Part shown: in pieces, positions 15,001 to 27,000 of the stretch
Numbering within the stretch: position 1 is the first letter of the stretch
Layout: the number at the start of each line of letters is the position of its first letter
Assembly (NCBI GenBank): GCA_001598975.1
Contig: BBXU01000203.1
Location: 62,001 to 126,000, forward strand
Reading direction: 5' to 3'
Length of the DNA stretch: 64,000 nt
Origin: Parachlorella kessleri
Lineage: Eukaryota; Chlorophyta; Trebouxiophyceae; Chlorellales; Chlorellaceae
Position numbers and translations under genes: made by a program
Notes under the pieces: generated by a model
Told to the model about the DNA's origin: nothing
Seen by the model: the letters and a program-made list of their open reading frames with translations, nothing else
Databases searched by the model: none

Positions 15001-18000
15001 AGCTTCCTCACAGCAGCAAGGGCACATGGCGGCAGCTGGTGCTCCTGCACCCAACACAGCCAGGCAGTTGACAGCAGTCATCAGCCTGGAGACAGTGGGT
15101 GAGCAGGTGGCTGCAATAGTAGCTGCAGTTTTGGGCGGCCAAGTGGCTGCCACAGCCTCTCTCATGGAGGCTGGCCTTGACTCTCTGGGCTCTGTTGAGC
15201 TGCGCAACTCTCTGAGCAAGCAGTTTGGCATAGAGCTGCCAGCTACCCTGACCTTCGACTACCCCACTCCAGCAGCCATCAGCGCTTTCATCTATGAGAC
15301 CGTCGCCCCAGCTGCGGCAGCAGCTGCTGCTGTGGAGAGTGGCTTCGAGGGCATGCAAGTGCTAAGTGATCTGTCAGATGGTCAGCTGGTATCCGCTACA
15401 GCCAACCAGCCGGCACTGGCCGTCACTGGTGTCTCCACCAGGTAGGTTAGCATTGACCGGTCGCAACCTCCCGACCTCCCAACCAGGCTGCAAGAAGACA
15501 TTGTTCTCTAGTCCTATGAAGCAAGTGTATAGCCTCTTGCAGCCGCATTGCTGTGCGTGTATGATGGCAGCATGCACAGCATCAATGCTGTCTGGACTGC
15601 AGACCGTTAATCTGCTCACAACCTTCTTCTTAGTTTGGGTGTTGCTCCGCCTCCCTGCAGGTATGCTGGCGGCATTGACCGCCCCACGGCCCTCTTCACT
15701 GCTCTGAGGGACGGCTGGGAGCTGCAGACGGTCGGACCCTTCCCCCGCTGGGACTCCGACCTGCTCTATAGTCCTGCTGGCGGCATCGGCAAGATCGCCT
15801 CGTGCTTTGGCACCTACGTCCATTCCACCTTTGAGTTTGATTCCGAGGTGTTTGGGCTCTCTGTGAATGAGGCTTCTCTGATGGACCCTCAGCAGCGGGT
15901 GCTTCTGGAGGAGACGTTGGCAGCCTTCCATTCAGCAGGTGGGCAAAACTGTCTTGGCTCAAATCCGGTTGCATGAAAGCCTCGTGTCCCCATAAGCCGG
16001 CTACAGTGATATAAAGATGATCACCGGCAGTCATGCTCTATGTCATGCATGGCTGCCACTTATGCAGGTCACACCGGCGACGGGCTTCTCGGCAGCAATA
16101 CTGGTGTGTATGTGGGCTGCATTTGGCTGGAGTATGGCGAGCTGCTGTCGTCGGCTGGCAACCCTGCGGGTGCCTACATGGTCACAGGTGACACCTACAG
16201 CACCAACATACAGGCGGTCCTGCCTGCTCTGCCAGGTTAAATTCCAGCAGGCGCAGTCACCTGCAGTCCTGTAATGATGGGACTGACTTGCGATGCTCTG
16301 CAGCCCATCGTAAGAATTCGTTAGGGCGTTGGCAGCGGCTTGCAATACCTCATTCCATTTTGCCTGCCTTCTTGTAGGCAATGGCTTGGCGTTCATGTCC
16401 GGCCGTGTGTCCTACACTCTCGGCCTCATTGGCCCCTGCGTGCCCACCAACACAGCCTGCTCATCCTCCCTGGTGGCCTACCACTTGGCAGCCAGGGCTA
16501 TTGTGGCTGGTGACTGTGGAATGGCCACAGCGTCCGGTGTGAATGCCCTGCTGGTGCCCCAGGCCGCAACCTCTGCCATGACACAGGTAAGAACATCAGT
16601 AGACATTGCAACATCAACAGCTTGACTATCATGGCACGCCATCTATCATAGACTTGCGCTTGATGCCCTTGCCACGGAGCTGCTCCAGTGTTGAGCACGG
16701 GTATTGTAACTTTCAAACAGTTGATCCCTGGCTCTGCAGGTGCATGCCTTGTCGCCGGACGGCCGCTGCAAGGCCTTTGGGGCTGAAGCAGACGGCTACG
16801 GCCGCGGCGAAGGCTTTACGGCTACCGTCATAGAGCCAGTCACCAGCCGCTCCCAGCAGCACCTGCTGGCCCTGGTTGCTGGGTCCGCGGTCAACCAGGA
16901 TGGCAGGAGCAGTGGGCTCACTGCCCCTCATGGGCCCTCACAGCAAGCCCTCATCATGGCAGCCATGCGAGAGGCGGGCACCGGCGTGCTGGAGTATGTT
17001 GCTTCGCATGGCACTGGCACACCTCTGGGTGACCCGATTGAGACGGGGGCCCTGCGGAAGGCAGTGGCTCAGGGCAGCAGCACCGCTAGCTTCACTGTGG
17101 GTGGCATCAAGACGCTGACTGGCCACATGGAGGGCACAGCAGGCCTAGCGGGCCTGCTGCTGTGCCATACCCAGCTGTCGCAGCAGTTTGCCCATGCGCT
17201 ACGCTACAGGTGCGTGAGACAACATCTGGTTGGACTGTGGGGTTCAGGTTATGTATTGAATCCCGGATGAATGCCCTTACCTACGAGCTGACGCAACTCT
17301 AGCCCGAGACGTGTTCGCTGTAGATTTGCCTTGCCTTGATCGTTCTTTAGCTCTGCCTACCTGCAGGAACATTAACACTTATGTGGAGAACTCTTTCAAC
17401 AACTGGAGCGTGCCTCACCGGCTGCCCATTCAGTCAGCACCCTCAGGTCTGTCTATCAACAAAAACATCAATGTACTTCTTTGAAAAGTGCCTGTTCATC
17501 ATGCGATGCCACCTTGCCTCATAAGACAAGTTTGATTTGAATCTAATGGCACTTGGTGCCCTTCCTCTCACTGCTATGCTGAAGCTTGTTATACGCATGT
17601 ATGTAGTTACCGAGTTTGCTGGGACAAGCTCCTTCGGCATGAGCGGTGTGAATGCCCATGGGATCATTCACCACACTCCAGCGGATGTGCTCAGCGCTGC
17701 GCTGCCACTCTCCTGGCAGAGGAGCATGCGCTGCTTCGTGGACGTCTTGGTCTTTCTGCACCCACTTGTCGGTGCAGCATCCAAGGTAAGCCAGGCCCAC
17801 TCATGTTGTTGGGTTAGGAGTATGGCAGTCCATGTGGTATTTTGAGTGCGGGACAAAAAGAGCACCAGGTGCACGTCAGTGTCTCTGGCACAAGCACCTC
17901 TGCGGCCAGCCTGAAGCTGTGACTGCCCACTGTTGCAGGCCAAGCAGCAGCTGCAGTTCAGCTTGCCCATGGGCCGGCCGTCCCTAGCTTTCTTCTGGGA

Positions 18001-21000
18001 CCACCAGGTCCAGGGGGCAGCCATCCTCCCTGGAGCAGCCTATTTTGAGCTGGCCACAGCCTCTGCCCACTCCCTGCTGAAGCTGGCTGCTCCTTCAGTT
18101 GCGCTCATTGCCGCTAGCATTGCTGCACCCTTCAAGCTGCCAGCAACCGCGGAGGCCAACACTGTTGTACTCACAGCGGATGTTGCGCTTGTGGCAGGAG
18201 ATGTTAGCATTCGCTCTGGCCCTGCCAACAAGGCCGCGGCTCAGGGTGCCAGCATGCTGCATCTCAAGGGCAGCATAGCTTTGGTTGGCAAGGAGGCTGC
18301 CGGCGTCAATTCCAAGTCAGCTCCGCCTCATGCAGTGGCCCTGTCTGCAGATGCAGTACGGGCTGCTTGCTGTCTGCCTCAGCCCGTGTCTGGCCTGTAT
18401 GGCAAGCTGGCAGCTGCAGGTCTCAACTACGGCCCTGAGTTCAGGTAATGCAAGCTTACAGTCAGATTGAGTGACCAGTGTTTCATTGGAAGTGGTTGAC
18501 AGCTGCATGCCAGTACGATAAGTGAGGAAATGCTAAAAGAGTGATCCTAACCTTTACAGATATTTACGTAATATATCGCCATTCTTGATGTGCCCTGTGC
18601 AGGCTGCTGAGGAACGTCCACCAGGGCGAGGCTGGTGCCGCGGCAGGACTACGAGCCGCAGGCAGCGATGCTGACGTCAGCGGCTTCCTGCTGCACCCGG
18701 CGGTCCTGGACAACTGCCTGCAGCTGGGCGCGGTGGTGCCTGAGGAGGCTCCCGCCGCACCCGACTCCGCCTTTGTGCCGGCAGGCCTTGCAGTATACAT
18801 GGTGCGGCAGCCGCTGAGACAGGGCAAAGAGGTCCTTGGCTATGCCAAGCGCAGCGCCGAGTTTGCCAGGAGAGCAGCAGCTGCCACGTACAGGGATCAC
18901 CTGCTGGTAGACGCTGCCGGGGCAGTGCTTGCTGTTTTGGATGGCTTGGAGGCCAAACAGCTGTCTGGGGCTGGCAGCAGGCCAGCACGGAAGGCAGCAG
19001 CAGCAGTGCCAGAGGCACTGTATGAGGTCTGCTGGGCCGCTTCAGATGTCACCTCAGTCTCAGCAGAGCTAGTCACTGTGGCAGGCTCCTACTCTGTCCT
19101 GATCAACGCTAGCCAGCCGCTGACTGCTGCTGCTGGTACGCTTCGAGCGCTCCAGACAGCACAGCGGGAGCAGGCCGCTAGCGTTGCCCTGCACACTACT
19201 ACCGTGCCGCAGCCAGGCAGCATCACTGCGGCAAACTCCAGCAGCGGTGCTGCAGCTATGTGGGGCATGCTGCGAGCATTCGCCCAGGAGGCTCCGGCAG
19301 TCAGCCATGGAGGTATCCAGTCACACCGCCTCGCTCCCCAGCAAGCCATAACTAGCATTGCTGTCTCTCAGCAGCCAGCCGCAGGGCCGTCAGATGGCTA
19401 TGGCAGCCTGGTCCAAAGTGGTATCGCCCTCAGAGCTGTGCTGCTCCCTAGCTCCAGGGTGGGCGAGGCATCGGCCCCCTACCATCTGATGCCTAGGCCA
19501 CGGGGTGCTTTTGGCAACCTTGTGCCTGAGGCTGTTACAGTGGGCAATGCCCCGCCAGGCTGGGTGGAGGTGCAAGTGAAGGCTGTGGGCATCAACTTCA
19601 GGTCAGTCAGCAGTGGCTTCGATTGGTTGACAATAGCTTGCACGCTATCCACACCTGCAGCTGCATGCATAGTGATACTAGTGAGCCTTGTGTTTTCCCG
19701 CTTGCGAGCGAGCAGTGGAAACATTAAAGTATCAACCTTCCCTTTGCAGGGACGTGCTGAATGTCCTGGGCATGTACCCAGGAGACCCGGGCCCGCCTGG
19801 CGGCGACTGCTCCGGCATAGTTGCCAGGGCTCCAGGCGATTTTTCTACCAGCGGCCTTAGGCCTGGGCAGGCTGTCTTTGGCCTGGCAGCCGGCAGCCTG
19901 GGCAGCTATGTCCATGCCTGCGCCAAGACAGTAGTTCCCATGCCAGCCTCAGTGACGTTCGAGGAGGCAGCCACAATGCCCACTGTGTTCATCACTGTGG
20001 ACACAGCTCTTAGCCAGCTGGCTCGCACCACCAGCAGGGATAGCGTGCTGGTCCATGCAGCAGCTGGCGGCGTGGGCCTAGCAGCCATGCAGATGATTGA
20101 GGCGTTCGGAGCCAAGGCGTTAACCACAGCTGGCAGCAGCAACAAGCGGGCTCTCCTGCGCAGCTTGGGAGCAGAGTGCGCAGTGAACTCTCGCGACACC
20201 GCCTTTGTCGGCGAGGTGTGCCAGCTGGGTGGTGCTGATGTGCTCCTGAACAGCCTTACATCCTCCGGCATGGTGGCGGCCTCGTTGGCTGCGCTCAACC
20301 GTGGCGGACGGTTTGTGGAGATCAGCAAGAGAGACATCTGGAGCGCGGGCCAGGCTGCAGCAGGTAGGACTGAGGATACATGGCAGCGACCATGTCTGAG
20401 CCTCAGGGCAATTGTGGCCTACCTGTGCTATGTGTGAAATCGGGGCTAACAGCAAGTAGTTCTAAAAGCACTAGCAACCAAAGGCGCTACCTGAGTCTCA
20501 AGGTCTGTCTCCCCCCTGCAGAGCGCCCCGACGTGCACTACTCCCTGGTGGCGGTGGACTTCATGTCAGAGGACGCCCTGCACGCTGCGCTGACCCGTGT
20601 GGCAGCAGGCCTAGCAGGTGGCAAGCTGCGCCCGCTGCCAGCTGTTGCACACAGCCTCAGCTCAGTGCAGGCTGCCCTGCGGCAGATGTCGCAGGCCCGC
20701 CACGTAGGCAAGATCGTGGTGAGGTCGCCGGCGCTGCAGCAGCAGCCTCAACAGCAGCAGGGTTGTGGGCCAGTGCTTCTCACCGGTGGCCTGGGCACTC
20801 TGGGCCAGATTGTAGCCTCCTGGCTGGCTCGGCAGCAGATCCCAGAGCTTCACTTGCTGGGCAGGTCCGGCAGAGTTGCTGGGCAGCAGCAGCTCCAGCT
20901 GCTCCAGCCCGGCAGCCCAGCATACACAGCAGCTACCACCATCACCCAGTGTGACGCTGCCAGCTCGGAGGACCTGCGAGGCTTGCTCGCGCTGCTTGCC

Positions 21001-24000
21001 CAAGCTGCAGCAGCTTCTGGCTCAGGCCATGCCGTCCAAGGCATCATGCATGCTGGCGGCGTGCTCGCTGACGCTACCCTAACTGGCCAGACACTTGCTA
21101 GCCTGCGTACTACCATGGGGCCCAAGGTCTCTGCCTCTCAGCAGCTGCAGCGGGCCCTGGCACAGCAGCCTACCACCTTCCAGCTGCTCTTCTCATCAGT
21201 GGCCTCCCTGCTAGGATCTCCTGGCCAGGCCAACTATGCTGCAGCCAATGCTGCTCTGGACTCACTTGCAGTATCTGCCCAGGCACAGGTGGGGTCATTT
21301 GAGGCCATTATCAATGACTTCTCAAACTCGGCTTCTTCATGCAGAGGTCATGCTCTGTCCTTCAAACATGCCTCTGCACCAACTGGCGGTTTTCACCAAT
21401 CCTGGGGAGCCGCCCGTCTGACCCCAACTCTAGCTTGTATGCAGGGCGTGCTTAGCACCTCTGTGCAATGGGGCGCCTGGGCGGGCGCTGGCATGGCTGC
21501 TGGAGATGCCTCAACAGCATCTCGCGTGGAGCGTACCGGCATGGCACTGCTGACTCCTAGCCAAGGCGTTGCCATACTCGAGGGCATGCTTGTTAGCTCC
21601 TCAGCTCCCTCTCAGCTGGCAGCCACGCCCTTTGTATGGGCTAAGTTCCTGCCACGCTTTGGCGCTGCTGTGCCAGCACTCTTTGGTGAGTTTGCAGCGC
21701 TGGCTGAAGGCAGCAAGGCCGGCGGCTCAGCGGCAGCAGCCAAGGGCAGTACAGGCACGTCTTCCGGACACGCTGGCAGCAGTGCATCCAAGGCGCCGGG
21801 CGGGCTCTCAGCTGAGGATAGAAAGGCATTTGTCCTGGAGCAAGTTCAGGAGGCAGTCAAGAGCATTGTGGGCGGCTCAGTCTCAGCTGACGAGCCGCTC
21901 ATGGCGGCTGGGCTGGACTCGTTGGGTGCCGTGGAGCTGAAGAACAGCCTGGAAGGCAGGCTGGGTGTGCAGCTGCCAGGCACCCTGGTCTTTGACTACC
22001 CCACCATCAGTGCTTTGGCCAGCTACCTGGAGACAGTTCTGCCAGCACAGGAGGCTGGTGAAGAGGAAGCTGGCCTTGACGGTGACCGGCTCGCAGAGAG
22101 GGTGCTTCACAGCCCCAGCCAAGCACTGGTAGCAGTGCCTGCTTCCGCTGGCCCCATCTCTGTGGTGGGCATGGCTAGCAGGACCGCCCAGGATGCCATC
22201 CTGTCGCCTTGGCCAGTGGATATCATCTCCCCAGTGCCCCTGGAGCACTGGGACGTTGATCAGCTGGCGCGGAGCAGCGGCGGCCTGCCGGCACGCTTTG
22301 GCGGCTACCTGAAGCAGACGGACCTGTTTGATGTCGCCATGTTTGGGCTGTCCTCTGGGGAGGCGGACCTCATGGACGCACAGCAGAGGCTGCTGCTAGA
22401 GGCTTCTGTAGAGGTAAGCGGCGCGGCATTGCATCGTCCTTTCTCGTAGCAGGGTTGCACCTCAATCGCTGGTGGTGTTCCATGTGACACCGTATGCTCT
22501 GTATGTCACAGTCCAAGCTTAGAAGCATGTCATTCTCTTGCACTTGAGTGCAGGCTATCCTCCAAGCCGGCCTTGCCACAGCCCAGCCCAGCACCACTGC
22601 CGTGGCTGTTGGCATAGCCAGCGCAGAGTACAACAACTACATCGTGACCCGCTTCACGTCAGTCCTCAGTGCGTACAGCGCTACGGGCGGTGCACCCAGC
22701 GTCGCTTCCGGCCGCCTCTCCTACACTTTTGGTTTCAAGGGCCCGGCCGTCTCGGTAGATACTGCCTGCTCGTCATCCCTGGTTGCCACCCATATCGCTA
22801 CCAGCAACATGTGGGGTGGCGCAGCCTGCTCCGGCGCCCTGGCAGCGGGCGTGGGCCTGCTGCTGTCCCCAGACACCACCGCCATGTTCCACAAGGCAGG
22901 CATGCTGGCAGCTGACGGCCGCTGCAAGACGCTGGACCAGGCAGCAGACGGCTACGTCCGTGGCGAGGCATGTGGTGTGATGGTACTGCAAGCGGGGGCA
23001 GCTCATGCTGCTGTGGCTGTGTACCTAGCCAGCGCTGTGAACCAGGACGGTCGCTCCAGCTCCCTCACGGCGCCCAACGGACCCTCACAGCAGGATGCCA
23101 TCAGGGCAGCACTGCAGCTGGGCAGTCTGGCAGCAAGTGACGTCACGCACCTGCAGATGCACGGCACGGGCACTCCCCTGGGGGACCCCATTGAGGTTGG
23201 GGCAGCCGCAGCAGTGCTTGTTGATGGAGCCAGGAGGCAGGCGCCGCTGGCGGCAGGTACAGCCAAGGCGTGGATTGGGCACACTGAGGCAGCTGCTGGC
23301 ATCACGGGGCTCACCCATGCGGCTATGGGCTTGTCCCATCAGCTCACACAAGGTAAGGATGCCTGTGGACTTTCAACATCAGAACCCCAGCGCAGAAGCC
23401 TAAATGATATTGGCGTTTGACCCTGTTCGTTGTCATGCTACGTTGCCAATGTGAGTCATTCTGAATTGCCTACACTGTTCGTTTGTCATTTGACACTGTT
23501 TGCTGTCACGCTACTTCCAGTGTGTAAATCAAACTGCGAATGCCCCTTCTCCTTGCAGGCATCCTACACCTCTCGCATGTCAACCATCACATCGCCACCG
23601 TCCTGGACATCTCAGCCAGCAGGGGTGGCCCCATAGGCTGGCACCTGCCGCGATTGACATCGTCTGCCGCCACCCTCAGCCCCCAAACCACCGGCATCAG
23701 CTCATTTGCCTTCCAGGGTACCAATGCGCATGCCCTCCTGCGGCAGCAAGCAGCCTCTTCAGCGGATCTAGCCACAGCTGTCTCGCGCTCCGCCTTGGCA
23801 GTGTGGTCGCACCAGCGGGCGTGGGTGGCGCCCCCGGTGCACATCCTACTCCAGCGCGCCACAGCAGCAGCAATGAGTGGGCAGCCTTCCAGGCTGCAGG
23901 TGGCTTTCGAGGCCTCCTTGGCGGTGCCTCAGCTGGCGTTCCTGTGGGAGCACCACGTCCTAGGCATGGTCATGTTCCCAGCCACTGCCTTTGTGGAAAT

Positions 24001-27000
24001 GGGCCTTGCTGCACAGCGGGTGCTGACAAACAGCAACGACCTGTGCGGCAGCTCCCTGCGTGGCGCAGTATTTGCCACTCCACTGACGCTCAACACTGCC
24101 GGCGTGGCTCCAAAGGTGGTGTGCACCCTCGCTCCCCACACCGGCGCAGTGGAGCTTGGCTCCCTTGCGGATAGTGGCCAGCACCGGTCTCACTTCTACG
24201 CAGCAGTCTCAGCAGTGCAGCACCTTAACAGTTCCTCGCCGACAGCCAGCCCTGCAGCCACCAGGCGCCTTGCAGCCGCTGCAGCCAAGGTCTTGCAGCC
24301 TCTGCTAGCAAGCAGCCAGGGCTCCACACCAGACACCCACCTGGCCTGTGGCGTTGTCACCGCTCCTGAGGTTGAGTTGGGGCTGGCCCTGCACCCAACA
24401 GTCTCAGAGGCCTCCCAGCACCTCTCAGTGGTCCATAGCCTAAACCCCAGGCTTGCTACCACGCTGAGGGTAGCTGCCAAGGTGGACAGCATATATGTGC
24501 CAGCAGCTGCTAAGGCGGGTGGAGAGCTGTGGACTTTCAGCCTGGCAGACCTTGCCGCCAAGAGCAGCAAGAAATGGCTGGCAACAGCAGAAGGAGACAG
24601 TGCAGCTGGCCTGTTTGCAAATGTGGAAAGCCGCCGGCTCGTTGCCCATCGCCCCACTGTCATGACTCCCAGGTAAGCTTTCTTCCCAAGTCCCATCTCA
24701 AACTGGTTTACATGCAGCTGTTGTGGCTGCGCTGCACAACTTGACAACTGTCATCCAAAACTAGACGGCATGGGAGACTGCTATGGTGCTTTTGTTGACG
24801 GAGCATCCTTCCTTGCTACCCTTTCACTGTTACAGTCTTTGTTGACCAAGCAGCATGGGCCAGATGGCGTACGCTGTTTGACTTAACTGGACTAATCTTT
24901 GTGACCTGTGCAGGACTGCACATTCTCCACACACGCCTTTCACGCCCTTCACCCCAGCCTCACCACACACTCCCATGTACCTCATGTCGCCGTCTGGCGC
25001 GGGCATGGCCTACACCTTCTTCGGCACCGCCCATAATACCAGTGCCCCACCTGCCGCTGCTATGCCTGCTGCACCTGCCATGGACCTTGAGAGTCTCCAG
25101 GTGGGTTGGAAAGCTTCTCACATCCTGCTCGATCAGCAATGTCTGTCCAGCATGCAAGCGTGGCGATGGAAGAGAGACGATACACATCTCTTGAGCCTAA
25201 CTTCTGGGCTCTTGATCTGTTTAGGGAAGGTGCTCGTTTTAAAGCTGGCGTTGTTGCTACCCTGCAGGCCTTGGTGTCGGAGGCAGTGCAGACCGTCATG
25301 GGCAGCGCTGTAGGGCACGACGAGCCCCTCATGGCAGCTGGGCTGGACTCCCTGGGTGCCACAGAGCTGCAGCAGAACCTGGCAGACTCACTCGGCCTCC
25401 AGCTGCCCTCCACCCTTGTCTTTGACTACCCCACCATCAGCGCTATCTCGGAGTACCTTGCCGGCAAGCTTTCAGGTGCTACAGCTGCAGCACAGGAGCA
25501 GCAGCTGGCAGCCTATGTGCCAAGGGCTGGTAGCCTGGGCTCGACAGCGGGTGACCATGGCAGAGCAGTGGCACTGGTGGGAGCCGCAGGGCACACTGCC
25601 CTGCTGCAGCAGTACCAGGGAGGAGATGCCAGCAGCAGGGTGCCGCTGGGCAGATGGGATGTGGATTCAGGGCTCATCACCGGTGATGGCACACTACCCG
25701 CACAGGTGAGACAACAAGCAGTGCAAGCCGGAAGCTAGTTAGCTTACATGCTTATCTTGTTGTTCATGCCCTCTGCCTCTGTTCCAGCACCTCCCCCACG
25801 TCTTCCAAAACTAGCCAAGTAGAAAGATCCTCCCAGTAGTACCATAAACATGCTCCTGCGCTTCAACCCCTGCCGCTCTTCCTCCGAACCCTGCAGTTTG
25901 GCGTCTTCCTCAACGGCGTGGAGCGCTTTGATTCGGAGGCCTTTGGCATCATGCGCAGCGAGGCAGTCACCATGGACCCCCAGCAACGCTTGCTGCTGCA
26001 CGCTGTGCATGCTGCGCTGACTGGAGGCACCGCCAGCGTGTCAGGGCGCAACGTGGGCGCCTATGTGGGCATTGCTGCCACCGACTACGACCCTCTCAGC
26101 CGCCAGTACGGGGTACCAATCAGCAGCTTCAGCTTTACCGCAGCCTCACCCAGTGTGGCGTCTGGCAGGATCAGCTACGTCTTTAGCCTGCGGGGCCAGA
26201 ATGCCAGCGTGGACACAGCATGCTCAGCGTCGCTGGTGGCCACCCACCTGGCATGCCTGGCCTTCAGGGATGGCCCCATGGAGGGGGCTCTGGCCTGTGG
26301 TGTGCTGCTGTGCCTGGTGCCCCAGTCCACCCTCATGCTCCTCCGGGCTGGCATGATCAGCCCAGAGGGGCGCTCCAAGACACTGGATGCCTCCGCAGAC
26401 GGCTACGTGCGTGGCGAAACCTGTCGGGCAGTCTATTTGAAGCCCCTTGCCCTAGTTGGCCTTGATACCCCAGCCCTGGGGGTGGTTGTGGGCTCAGCGG
26501 TCAACACCAATGGCAGGGCTAGCTCCCTCACAGCGCCCAACGGCCCTTCGCAGCAGGCGCTGCTGCGGGAGGCAATGGCAGGAGCAGGCGTGGTAGCTCG
26601 GCAGGTGGACGGCCTCCAGATGCACAGCAATGGCACCTCCCTGGGAGATCCCATTGAGGTTGGGGCAGCGTCAGCAGTGCTGCTTGAGGGCACCGGGCGT
26701 AGCACGCCATTCGCCTTGGCCACCGCCAAGGGCTACACTGGCCACCAGGAGTCTGGGGCTGGTGTGGCAGGCCTGATGGAGGCCTCATTGCTGGCCCAGC
26801 ATGCCGCCATGCCGCCAGCAGTCAACCTGAGGCATCTGAACCCCCATGTGCACGGTGCCCTGACTGGCCATGCGGTCACCATAGCCCGCGGCGGACCATA
26901 TGGCATGCCCAGTGCTCAGGCCGACCGGCCGCTGCTGCTGGGAGTCAGCTCCTTTGGTGCGCAGGGCACCAATGCCCATGCACTGCTGTCAGGCAGCGGT

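Noticed and set aside
16187..16240. Continuation of the KS4 exon to the in-frame stop after PALPG
   Set aside because: Splicing at 16187 to 16378 restores the conserved [12 protein letters not shown]; the read-through frame has no KS similarity.
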